A stretch of 7,077 nt of DNA from Actinomycetota bacterium (GTDB taxonomy: Bacteria; Actinomycetota; Actinomycetes; S36-B12): positions 1 to 7,077 of the forward strand of contig VGBQ01000136.1 in NCBI GenBank assembly GCA_016870425.1, in the 5' to 3' direction. This document shows positions 1-5,566 of this stretch, in pieces; the stretch's first letter is position 1, and every line of letters begins with the position of its first letter. Both the position numbers and the translations under genes were made by a program. The notes beneath the pieces were generated by a model. The model was not told where the DNA came from and did no database searches. It saw only the letters and a list, made by a program, of their open reading frames with translations.

Positions 1-1625
1 CGCTGGTCACGGCCGAAGCGCGTGGGCACGACCCACATCTGCTGCGCCGCTTCCTTGCTGAGCTCATGCCACTTCGTGGCCTGAGTGTTGCGGTCGAGCT
101 CCACCTGGGCCGCCTGGACCTTCTCGGCGAAGGCCGGGTCGTCCACGCGGGAGAGATTCCAGCCCTGGACGAAGAGCGGCGGGAGCACGGTGGAGGCGTT
201 GGGCCAGTCCGGGCCCCAGCCGCCGGTCATGATCTCGTTGCCGTTCTCGAAGATGACGCCGTAGTACTGGCCACGCTCGATGGGGTTCGGCTTCACGGTG
301 ATGCCGGCGCGGGCGAGCGACTCGACCCAGATGGCCGCGGCCTTGTCGCTGTCCTCACTCTGCGCGTAGTCGAGCGTGATCTCCGTCGGGCAGTCCTTGC
401 CCTCCGAGAGCAGCTTCTTGGCGAACTCGGGGTCACCGGTGCCCGGCACTGCCTGGCCGAGCAGGCCGTCCCACAGACCGGTCGGTGCGTAGTCGATGCC
501 GATGTTGGGCTTGACGACACCGTCCGCGTAGGTGCCGGCATAGGTGCCGCCGGCATTCAGCAGGAGTGCATCGCGATCGAGAGCGACGCCGATCGCCTGA
601 CGGCACTTGGCATCGGGGATCTTCTCGACGTTGACGGCCGCGTAGATCGAGTACGGATCGAAGGCGTCGATACGACGGGATTCGTACTGCGGATCCTCGA
701 AGACGACCGGCAGCGAGGCCGTGGTCAGCCCCTGCACCATCGCGAACTCATCCTCGCCGGAGCTCTGGATGACGCGCTGGTCGGCGACCGACTCCTCGAT
801 GCCGAAGTTGACGACCCAGGAGTCCGGGTAGGCCTTGCGGTAGGGATCGGCGTCAGCACTCCAGTTCTCGTTGCGGACCAGGACGAGCTTGCCGCCCTTG
901 CCCTTGGAGTACTCGGAGATCTTGTACGGGCCGTTGGACATCGGCTTGTCGCCGTACTCCACGCCCGCGGCCATGTCGGCCGGCACGGCGCTGAAGCCCA
1001 GGGTCACCGCGTAGTTGAAGTCCGGGACCGGCTGGTTGAGGTTGAAGGTGATGGTGTTGCCATCGCACACCACGGCCTTGTCAAAGAGCTCCTGGCCGGT
1101 GCCGTCTGCCGGGCCCTTGTACTCCGAGTTGCCCTCATCGTCCGTGGGGATGTCGAGGTAGCTGACGGCGTAGACCGGACCGCCCTCGGTGAGGCCGATG
1201 TCGAACTGGCGTGACACGCCGTAGGCGACGTCCGCACAGGTCACGGGGTTGCCGTTCTCCCACTTGATGCCGTCACGCAGCGTGAACTGCCAGGTCTTGC
1301 CCCCATTCGAGACCGTGCCCGTGTCCGTGGCCATGTCCGGCACGAGGGTCGTGCCCTCGGCGTCGCCGGGAGCCACCTGGTAGGCCGTCAGGGAGCGCTG
1401 GATCGTCGCACCGAGGAAGGCCAGGTCCTCGCCGGTGTACACGACCTGCGGATCGAGAGACAGGATCTGCTCGGCCGGGGACAGGATTGTCAGCGTGCCG
1501 CCGGCCTGGCCTTCCCCTGCGGGAGAGGACGATGCCCCCCCATCCGATGACCCGCCGCTGCATGCGGCGAGGATCAGCGCACCCGCCGCGATACCGATCG
1601 CGAGGGTCGCCTTGGACTTCACCAT
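1..1625 (-). CDS. ABC transporter solute-binding lipoprotein, peptide/nickel family 5 (C-terminus cut off by window edge)
   Basis: This is the extracytoplasmic receptor of an oligopeptide- or dipeptide-type ABC importer, lipid-anchored to the outer face of the membrane. The ATG at 1625-1623 follows an AAGGAGG ribosome-binding site. It opens a lipoprotein signal: basic residues at 3-5, a hydrophobic core at 7-20, and the lipobox L19-A-A-C22. A flexible Ser/Gly/Ala linker follows (about 23-43). Family 5 hallmarks are a 'TWQFTLRDGIKW.NG' block at 111-125, then 'ADVAYGVSRQ' at 131-140, and 'GPYKISEYSKG' at 232-242. The pattern 'VRNENW' followed by 'DPYRKAYPD' (250-269) is also typical. The mature part has four further cysteines (130, 187, 341, 412). 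541 residues are visible; family members run about 500-600, so perhaps 20-50 are missing. It lies 97 nt downstream of its cognate permease gene. Ligand unknown: peptides are the usual substrate, but nickel or sugars cannot be excluded. Confidence 0.95.
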   Translation of the reverse strand, partial: MVKSKATLAIGIAAGALILAACSGGSSDGGASSSPAGEGQAGGTLTILSPAEQILSLDPQVVYTGEDLAFLGATIQRSLTAYQVAPGDAEGTTLVPDMATDTGTVSNGGKTWQFTLRDGIKWENGNPVTCADVAYGVSRQFDIGLTEGGPVYAVSYLDIPTDDEGNSEYKGPADGTGQELFDKAVVCDGNTITFNLNQPVPDFNYAVTLGFSAVPADMAAGVEYGDKPMSNGPYKISEYSKGKGGKLVLVRNENWSADADPYRKAYPDSWVVNFGIEESVADQRVIQSSGEDEFAMVQGLTTASLPVVFEDPQYESRRIDAFDPYSIYAAVNVEKIPDAKCRQAIGVALDRDALLLNAGGTYAGTYADGVVKPNIGIDYAPTGLWDGLLGQAVPGTGDPEFAKKLLSEGKDCPTEITLDYAQSEDSDKAAAIWVESLARAGITVKPNPIERGQYYGVIFENGNEIMTGGWGPDWPNASTVLPPLFVQGWNLSRVDDPAFAEKVQAAQVELDRNTQATKWHELSKEAAQQMWVVPTRFGRDQ

Positions 1626-1629
1626 GCTT

Positions 1630-1636
1630 CCTCCTT
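1630..1636 (-). promoter_or_regulatory. Strong ribosome-binding site of the solute-binding protein gene
   Basis: The minus strand reads AAGGAGG, a full match to the anti-Shine-Dalgarno core, 4 nt before the ATG at 1625. It decides the start over the GTG that forms codon 2. It is stronger than the site of the permease gene upstream, in keeping with the excess of receptor over permease usually needed in such importers. Confidence 0.8.
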
Positions 1637-1648
1637 CAGTGCACCGAG

Positions 1649-1664
1649 GGCCACGGATGTGGCC
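1649..1664. repeat. Stem-loop 1 between the permease and binding-protein genes
   Basis: A perfect inverted repeat, GGCCAC-GGAT-GTGGCC on the plus strand: 6-bp stem, 4-nt loop. In minus-strand mRNA it would end 12 nt before the AAGGAGG ribosome-binding site of the lipoprotein gene. No T-tract follows, so it does not look like a classical terminator. A role in mRNA protection or partial termination is an inference. Confidence 0.5.
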
Positions 1665-1673
1665 TTCCTCCCA

Positions 1674-1691
1674 CGGCCCGCGGACGGGCCG
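1674..1691. repeat. Stem-loop 2 between the permease and binding-protein genes
   Basis: A perfect 7-bp GC-only stem, CGGCCCG-CGGA-CGGGCCG on the plus strand, with a tetraloop. It lies 9 nt from stem-loop 1 and 31 nt from the permease stop codon. No U-rich tail follows on either strand. Two such structures in a 97-nt operonic gap suggest an RNA processing or stabilising segment, although short GC-rich repeats also arise by chance in this kind of genome. Confidence 0.5.
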
Positions 1692-1722
1692 ATCGGTGTC
1701 GGACGGGAGACCATGGACGGCA

Positions 1723-2703
1723 TCACTTGGCCGCCTTGGGATCGAGGGCATCGCGCACCGAGTCGCCGGCCAGGTTGAAGGCGACGACGACGATGACGAG
1801 CAGGGTGCCCGGAATGAAGAGGTAACTCGGCACCAGCTGGAAGAACTGCACGCTCTCCGAGAGCATGGCGCCGAAGGACGGCTCCGGGGGGAGTACGCCG
1901 ACGCCGAGAAAGGACAGCACCGCTTCCGTGGCGATGTAGACGGGCAGCAGCAGCGTGGCGTAGACGAGGATCGGTGCCCAGAGATTGGGCAGGATCTCGC
2001 GGAAGAGGATGCGCGGCGTGCTGGCGCCCATGGCGATGGCCGCCTCGACGAATTCGCGCTCGCGCAGGCTCAGCACCTCACCGCGCACGATGCGGGCGAG
2101 ATAGGGCCAGCCGAAGATGCCGAGCACGAGGATGAGGTATGTGATGCGCGCGGCATTGCCCTCCGGGATGCCCAGGGCGGTGAGGCGCTGGGTCATGGCG
2201 CCCGAGAGCGCGAGCACGATGAGGAGGAAGGGGAAGGCGAGGATGATGTCCATGAAGCGGCCGATCGCGGCGTCGGTGAATCCTCGCGCGTATCCGGAGA
2301 TGATTCCAAAGAGCGTGCCGAGGATCACGACGAGCACCGTGGCCGAGAAGGCAATGAGCAGCGAGATGCGCAGGCCGTAGAGCAGGCGCGCGAGGATGTC
2401 GCGTCCCGTGCCCCACTCCACTCCCAGCGGATGCTCGAGGCTTGCACCGCCCCACGGACCATTGGGCTTCCCACCGGACTGCGAGATGGCGGATTTGTCG
2501 GTGGCGTAGGGATCGAGGCCGAGCCAACTCGTGATGAGGGGAGCGAAGAGCGCGACGAGGAAGATGATGAGCAGGACGATGGCTGAGGCGATGAAGGTCT
2601 TGTCGCGGCGCAGGCGCCCCCAGGCGATCTGCGTTAGCGAGCGCCCCTTGATCTCCTCGACCTCACGTGGGGCGGTCGTCGCTTCGTCGACCGTCGCCGT
2701 CAC
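1723..2703 (-). CDS. ABC transporter permease, DppC/OppC type
   Basis: An inner-membrane permease of a peptide/nickel-type ABC importer, 326 residues. The N-terminal OppC_N-like part (about 21-56) carries the first hydrophobic helix (37-56). The signature 'LG...GTGRDILARLLYGLRISL' follows at 93-115. Further hydrophobic segments lie at about 113-139, 152-168, 186-206, 243-268 and 294-312. The ATPase-docking EAA loop is clear at 220-241: 'EAAIAMGAS' then 'ILFREILPNL'. The C-terminus has the family's 'GDSVRDALDP' (313-322). I chose the GTG at 2703 because it follows a GGGGAAGGG ribosome-binding site by 6 nt. The open frame runs to 2961, but that extension overlaps typA and lacks permease similarity. 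The binding-protein gene follows 97 nt downstream. No DppB-type partner is visible upstream, so it should lie left of the window. Confidence 0.95.
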   Translation of the reverse strand: MTATVDEATTAPREVEEIKGRSLTQIAWGRLRRDKTFIASAIVLLIIFLVALFAPLITSWLGLDPYATDKSAISQSGGKPNGPWGGASLEHPLGVEWGTGRDILARLLYGLRISLLIAFSATVLVVILGTLFGIISGYARGFTDAAIGRFMDIILAFPFLLIVLALSGAMTQRLTALGIPEGNAARITYLILVLGIFGWPYLARIVRGEVLSLREREFVEAAIAMGASTPRILFREILPNLWAPILVYATLLLPVYIATEAVLSFLGVGVLPPEPSFGAMLSESVQFFQLVPSYLFIPGTLLVIVVVAFNLAGDSVRDALDPKAAK

Positions 2704-2785
2704 CGCCCGCCCTTCCCCGTGCCACAGCGGAGGGTCCGCCGTCGGGGCAGACAGTACGCCGGTCCAGGCCGCGACCCGGGGGGTT

Positions 2786-2800
2786 GCGCCACGATGGCGC
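2786..2800. repeat. Stem-loop in the typA-permease intergenic region
   Basis: A perfect inverted repeat GCGCCA-CGA-TGGCGC with a 3-nt loop, in the 158-nt gap between the typA stop and the permease start. No T-run follows on the minus strand (the sequence after it is C-rich), so intrinsic termination of typA is only a weak possibility. An operator for the transporter genes is an alternative. Confidence 0.35.
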
Positions 2801-2822
2801 GAATGTGACCCGATCGGAATCT

Positions 2823-2859
2823 GGCACGAGTGGCGGCCGGCTCCTGTGGATAACGTGCC
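2823..2859 (-). terminator. Weak candidate stem-loop terminator of typA
   Basis: GGCACG at 2823-2828 is the inverted complement of CGTGCC at 2854-2859, starting 2 nt after the typA stop codon in the minus-strand direction. The stem is only 6 bp, the loop is 25 nt and there is no uridine tract. The DnaA-box match lies inside the loop. I list it because this is where typA transcription would be expected to end. Confidence 0.2.
2845..2853 (-). promoter_or_regulatory. Perfect DnaA-box 9-mer
   Basis: The minus strand reads TTATCCACA, identical to the E. coli high-affinity DnaA box (consensus TTATNCACA). It begins 8 nt after the typA stop codon, in the intergenic region ahead of the ABC permease gene. 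Actinobacterial boxes more often read TTGTCCACA. I saw no second perfect box nearby and no AT-rich unwinding element, so this is not an origin. It could be a lone DnaA regulatory or titration site, or chance. Confidence 0.35.
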
Positions 2860-2861
2860 CC

Positions 2862-4733
2862 CTAGCCGCGGGACGCGCTCTTGGACCGGGACTTCGCCCG
2901 ATCGGTGGCCGCGAGCTGGACCTTGCGGATGCGGACCGCCTGCGGGGTCACCTCGACGCACTCGTCCTCGCGGCAGAACTCCAGGGCCTGCTCGAGCGAG
3001 AGCTGGCGGTGCGGGATGAGCGGCACGAGCACGTCGCCCGAGGACTGGCGCATGTTCGTGAGCTTCTTCTCCTTGGTGGGGTTGACATCCAGATCATCCG
3101 ACCGGGAGTTCTCACCCACGATCATGCCTTCGTAGACATCGGTGCCGGGCCCGACGAACATCGTGCCTCGCTCCTGGAGGTTGGCCAGGGCGAAGCCGGT
3201 CGTCGGACCCGTGCGGTCAGCGACGAGCGATCCGGTCGGTCGTGTGCGCAGCTCGCCATGCCACGGCTCGTAGCGGTCGAAGACGTGATGGAGCAAGCCG
3301 GTGCCGCGGGTCTCGGTCAGGAACTCGGTGCGGAACCCGATGAGCCCACGCGCGGGCACGAGGTAGTCCATCCGCACCCATCCGGTGCCGTGGTTGACCA
3401 TCTGCTCCATGCGACCCTTGCGCAGTGCCATCAGCTGCGTGACGACACCGAGATACTCCTCGGGGATGTCGACGCTGAGGCGCTCCATGGGCTCACACAA
3501 CCTGCCATCGATCATGCGCGTGACCACCTGGGGCTTGCCCACGGTGAGCTCGAATCCCTCGCGCTTCATGAGCTCGACGAGGATCGCGAGCTGGAGCTCA
3601 CCCCGGCCCTGCACCTCCCAGGTGTCCGGACGCTCGGTGGGCAGGACGCGGATCGACACGTTGCCGATCAGCTCCTGGTCCAGGCGCGTCTTCACCATGC
3701 TCGCGGTGAGCTTGGTGCCGCCGCTGCGTCCGGCCAGGGGCGAGGTGTTGATGCCGATGGTCATCGAGATGGAGGGCTCGTCGACGGTGATGACGGGCAG
3801 CGCCACAGGTTTCTCCGGGTCGGCGAGAGTGTCGCCGATGGTGATGTCAGCCATGCCGGCAACGGCGATGATGTCGCCGGGGCCGGCGCTCTCGACCGGC
3901 ACGCGATCCAGAGCCTCGGTCATCAGGAGCTCGACGACCTTGGCTCGCTCGACAGAACCGTCGGCCTTCATCCAGGCCACCTGCTGGCCCTTGCGGATCG
4001 TGCCCTGGTGCACGCGGCACAGCGCGAGCCGGCCGAGGTAGGGCGAGGCATCCAGGTTCGTCACGTGCGCCTGCAGTGGTGCGTCCTCGTCGTACGACGG
4101 CGCGGGGATCGCCTCCAGCAGTGTCGCGAAGAGCGCCTCGAGAGTCTCTCCCTCCGGCATGCCCCCGTCGTCTGGACGCTCGCGTGAGGCACGGCCGGCC
4201 TTGGCACTCGTGTAGACGATGGGGAAGTCGATCTGCTTGTCAGTCGCGTCGAGGTCGAGGAAGAGCTCGTACGCCTCATCGACGACCTCGGCGATGCGGG
4301 CGTCGGGGCGGTCGACCTTGTTGATGACGAGTACGACGGGCAACTGCTTGGCCAGGGCCTTGCGCAGTACGAAGCGGGTCTGGGGTAGCGGACCCTCAGA
4401 GGCATCCACGAGGAGCACCACGCCATCGACCATCTCCAGGCCGCGCTCGACCTCACCGCCGAAGTCCGCGTGGCCCGGCGTATCGATGATGTTGAAGGTG
4501 ACACCGCCCTCGGGGGCGGACGGCCCGGCGTAGCGCACCGAGGTGTTCTTGGCGAGGATCGTGATGCCCTTTTCCCGCTCGAGATCCATCGAGTCCATGA
4601 CGCGGTCGTCGACGTCCTGGTTGGCGCGGAAGGCCCCCGACTGCCAGAGCATGGCGTCGACGAGGGTGGTCTTGCCGTGATCGACGTGGGCGACGATCGC
4701 GACATTGCGGAGGTCGGAGCGGGTGGCAGTCAC
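2862..4733 (-). CDS. typA: Ribosome-associated translational GTPase TypA/BipA
   Basis: A translation-factor GTPase of the EF-G/LepA superfamily. The family binds 70S ribosomes and supports 50S assembly and growth under cold or other stress. All G motifs are intact: G1 'AHVDHGKT' 15-22, G2 'GITI' 56-59, G3 'DTPGH' 84-88, G4 'NKVD' 138-141 and G5 'SAK' 176-178. Next come a beta-barrel domain II (about 220-310), EF-G III-like (about 315-395) and V-like (about 415-490) domains. The BipA-specific C-terminal domain (about 490-605) carries the hallmarks 'GLIGFRTEFLTETRGTG' (463-479), 'GMIVGENSR' (536-544) and 'KEKKLTNMR' (554-562). Length is 623 residues against 607 in E. coli, with a basic Ser/Lys/Arg tail at 611-623. 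The start is GTG. The upstream Nudix stop is 9 nt away and its TAA overlaps the AAGG ribosome-binding site (4741-4744), so translation is probably coupled. Confidence 0.98.
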   Translation of the reverse strand: MTATRSDLRNVAIVAHVDHGKTTLVDAMLWQSGAFRANQDVDDRVMDSMDLEREKGITILAKNTSVRYAGPSAPEGGVTFNIIDTPGHADFGGEVERGLEMVDGVVLLVDASEGPLPQTRFVLRKALAKQLPVVLVINKVDRPDARIAEVVDEAYELFLDLDATDKQIDFPIVYTSAKAGRASRERPDDGGMPEGETLEALFATLLEAIPAPSYDEDAPLQAHVTNLDASPYLGRLALCRVHQGTIRKGQQVAWMKADGSVERAKVVELLMTEALDRVPVESAGPGDIIAVAGMADITIGDTLADPEKPVALPVITVDEPSISMTIGINTSPLAGRSGGTKLTASMVKTRLDQELIGNVSIRVLPTERPDTWEVQGRGELQLAILVELMKREGFELTVGKPQVVTRMIDGRLCEPMERLSVDIPEEYLGVVTQLMALRKGRMEQMVNHGTGWVRMDYLVPARGLIGFRTEFLTETRGTGLLHHVFDRYEPWHGELRTRPTGSLVADRTGPTTGFALANLQERGTMFVGPGTDVYEGMIVGENSRSDDLDVNPTKEKKLTNMRQSSGDVLVPLIPHRQLSLEQALEFCREDECVEVTPQAVRIRKVQLAATDRAKSRSKSASRG

Positions 4734-4742
4734 CCGGAGACC

Positions 4743-5126
4743 TTACGCGGTCACCTCGCGCAGGCTGCGCACCGCATCGACGTCCGAGGGCAGCCAATCG
4801 ACAGAGTCGAAGTCCTCGCGCGCTACCCAGCGGACCTGGTCATGCTGCTCCAGTGGCGCGGGTTCGCCATCGACAAGCGCTGCGACGTAGAGATGCAGGA
4901 CGAGGTCATCGCGGAGCGGCCACTCCCCCGGCACGCGCGCACCGACGTCGATCTCCACGCCGAGCTCCTCACGGATCTCGCGCGCGAGCGCCTGCTCCTC
5001 GCTCTCCCCCGACTCGACCTTGCCCCCGGGGAACTCCCACAGCCCTGCCACGTCTGCGGGTCGCGTACGCCGGGCCGCGAGATAGTGCCCATCACGCTCG
5101 ATCGCAGCTGCGACGACGATGGTCAC
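4743..5126 (-). CDS. Nudix hydrolase, MutT-like (NTP pyrophosphohydrolase)
   Basis: A small cytosolic Nudix enzyme (127 residues) that should cleave a nucleoside triphosphate to the monophosphate and pyrophosphate with Mg2+. The Nudix box is a perfect match to Gx5Ex7REUxEExGU at 35-57: G35, E41, R49-E50, E53-E54, G56-V57. It is preceded by the MutT-type 'GLWEFPGGK' at 28-36 and followed by 'QVRWVAREDF' (97-106) and 'DWLPSD' (110-115). The GTG at 5126 is chosen because the family begins directly with this first beta strand ('VTIVVAAAI'). The frame is open up to 5249, but that would overlap the ACT gene. The ribosome-binding site is weak (GGGG), which suggests coupling to the ACT gene 13 nt upstream. 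typA follows after 9 nt. Substrate uncertain: 8-oxo-dGTP or a cytidine nucleotide are the likeliest options. Confidence 0.93.
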   Translation of the reverse strand: MTIVVAAAIERDGHYLAARRTRPADVAGLWEFPGGKVESGESEEQALAREIREELGVEIDVGARVPGEWPLRDDLVLHLYVAALVDGEPAPLEQHDQVRWVAREDFDSVDWLPSDVDAVRSLREVTA

Positions 5127-5139
5127 GCGACCCCGCGGA

Positions 5140-5517
5140 TCATCCGACAGCGATGCCGGCAGCCCGCCAGGTGATCTCGGCCGCCTCACCCGCATCACCG
5201 CGCACGAAGATGTAGTCGGTGTCATATGTCGAGACCCCGAGGATGCCAATCCCGGCCTCGGCGAGCGGAGCCGTGAGCGCCGACATCACCCCGGTCACGG
5301 AGAAGTCGATGGTCCCGTCGACGCGATAGGCAAGCCACGGCCCGACGGTGCTCTGCGCATCCACATGGATGCCTGCATCGGTGATGATGCTGAGCTCGTC
5401 GACCGAACGCGACACCGATACGAAGGGCGATGCCCAGACGGCTTCAGGCACCCTCGAATCGGGCGCAAGGCGATGGGCGGCGTACTCCCCCGGCACTCGC
5501 TTCATTGTGATGTCCAC
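5140..5517 (-). CDS. ACT-domain protein (tandem ACT-like fold, ACT_7/CASTOR type)
   Basis: A 125-residue soluble protein of the small bacterial ACT-domain family related to the amino-acid-sensing CASTOR fold. The N-terminal half has 'FVSVSRSVDELSII' (32-45). The C-terminal half carries the ACT_7-type sequence 'GVMSALTAPLAEAGIGI' (76-92), then 'LGVSTYDTDYIFV' (93-105), a strongly conserved family signature. ACT domains usually bind amino acids or other small ligands, and no catalytic residues are apparent. The chosen start is GTG at 5517, with AGGA 7 nt upstream. An ATG at codon 5 (5505) is the alternative. It begins a likely operon with the Nudix gene (13 nt) and typA. TAGGAT 6 nt before the GTG could instead be a -10 element for a leaderless mRNA. 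Ligand and partner are unknown. Confidence 0.85.
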   Translation of the reverse strand: MDITMKRVPGEYAAHRLAPDSRVPEAVWASPFVSVSRSVDELSIITDAGIHVDAQSTVGPWLAYRVDGTIDFSVTGVMSALTAPLAEAGIGILGVSTYDTDYIFVRGDAGEAAEITWRAAGIAVG

Positions 5518-5533
5518 GCGATGATCCTACGGT
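5505..5533 (+). promoter_or_regulatory. Candidate promoter of the plus-strand membrane-protein gene
   Basis: TTGTGA at 5505-5510 (4 of 6 to the -35 consensus) is followed after exactly 17 nt by TACGGT at 5528-5533 (TAnnnT, the key -10 positions). This would start transcription near 5540 and give a leader of about 27 nt containing the GAGGAAGG ribosome-binding site. The -35 lies inside the start of the divergent ACT gene. Confidence 0.35.
5524..5529 (-). promoter_or_regulatory. Candidate -10 element for a leaderless ACT-gene transcript
   Basis: The minus strand reads TAGGAT, then CATCGC, then the GTG start at 5517. The 6-nt spacing puts the expected +1 on the G of GTG, the geometry of actinobacterial leaderless mRNAs. 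No good -35 is seen, which is common for such promoters. The same bases contain AGGA, so they could simply be the ribosome-binding site. Confidence 0.35.
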
Positions 5534-5552
5534 TGGCTCCACTGATCCTGAC

Positions 5553-5560
5553 GAGGAAGG
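5553..5560 (+). promoter_or_regulatory. Ribosome-binding site of the plus-strand membrane-protein gene
   Basis: GAGGAAGG lies 6 nt before the ATG at 5567. It fixes the start and supports the reality of this lone plus-strand gene. Confidence 0.7.
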
Positions 5561-5566
5561 CCCGAC

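Noticed and set aside
66..1214. Plus-strand open frame of 382 codons opposite the receptor gene
   Set aside because: Antisense shadow of the solute-binding lipoprotein, which has a lipobox, a strong ribosome-binding site and family motifs. The plus-strand translation is low-complexity Val/Asp/Gly/Arg.
1435..2586. Plus-strand open frame of 383 codons opposite the permease
   Set aside because: Glu/Asp/His-rich antisense product of a membrane-protein gene. No ribosome-binding site or domain.
2810..2860. Possible replication origin near the DnaA box
   Set aside because: Only one perfect box, no AT-rich unwinding region, and no dnaA, dnaN or parAB genes nearby.
2704..2961. 86-codon N-terminal extension of the permease frame
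   Set aside because: It overlaps the typA 3' end, has shadow-like Arg/Gly/Pro composition and no permease similarity. The GTG at 2703 has a ribosome-binding site and gives the normal family length.
2667..4187. Long plus-strand open frame of 506 codons opposite typA
   Set aside because: It is fully antisense to typA, whose GTPase motifs are intact. Its translation is Arg/His/Asp/Gly-rich with no recognisable domain, a typical GC-bias shadow.
5127..5249. 41-codon N-terminal extension of the Nudix frame
   Set aside because: It overlaps the ACT gene's 3' end and precedes the conserved first strand. The GTG at 5126 gives the usual length.
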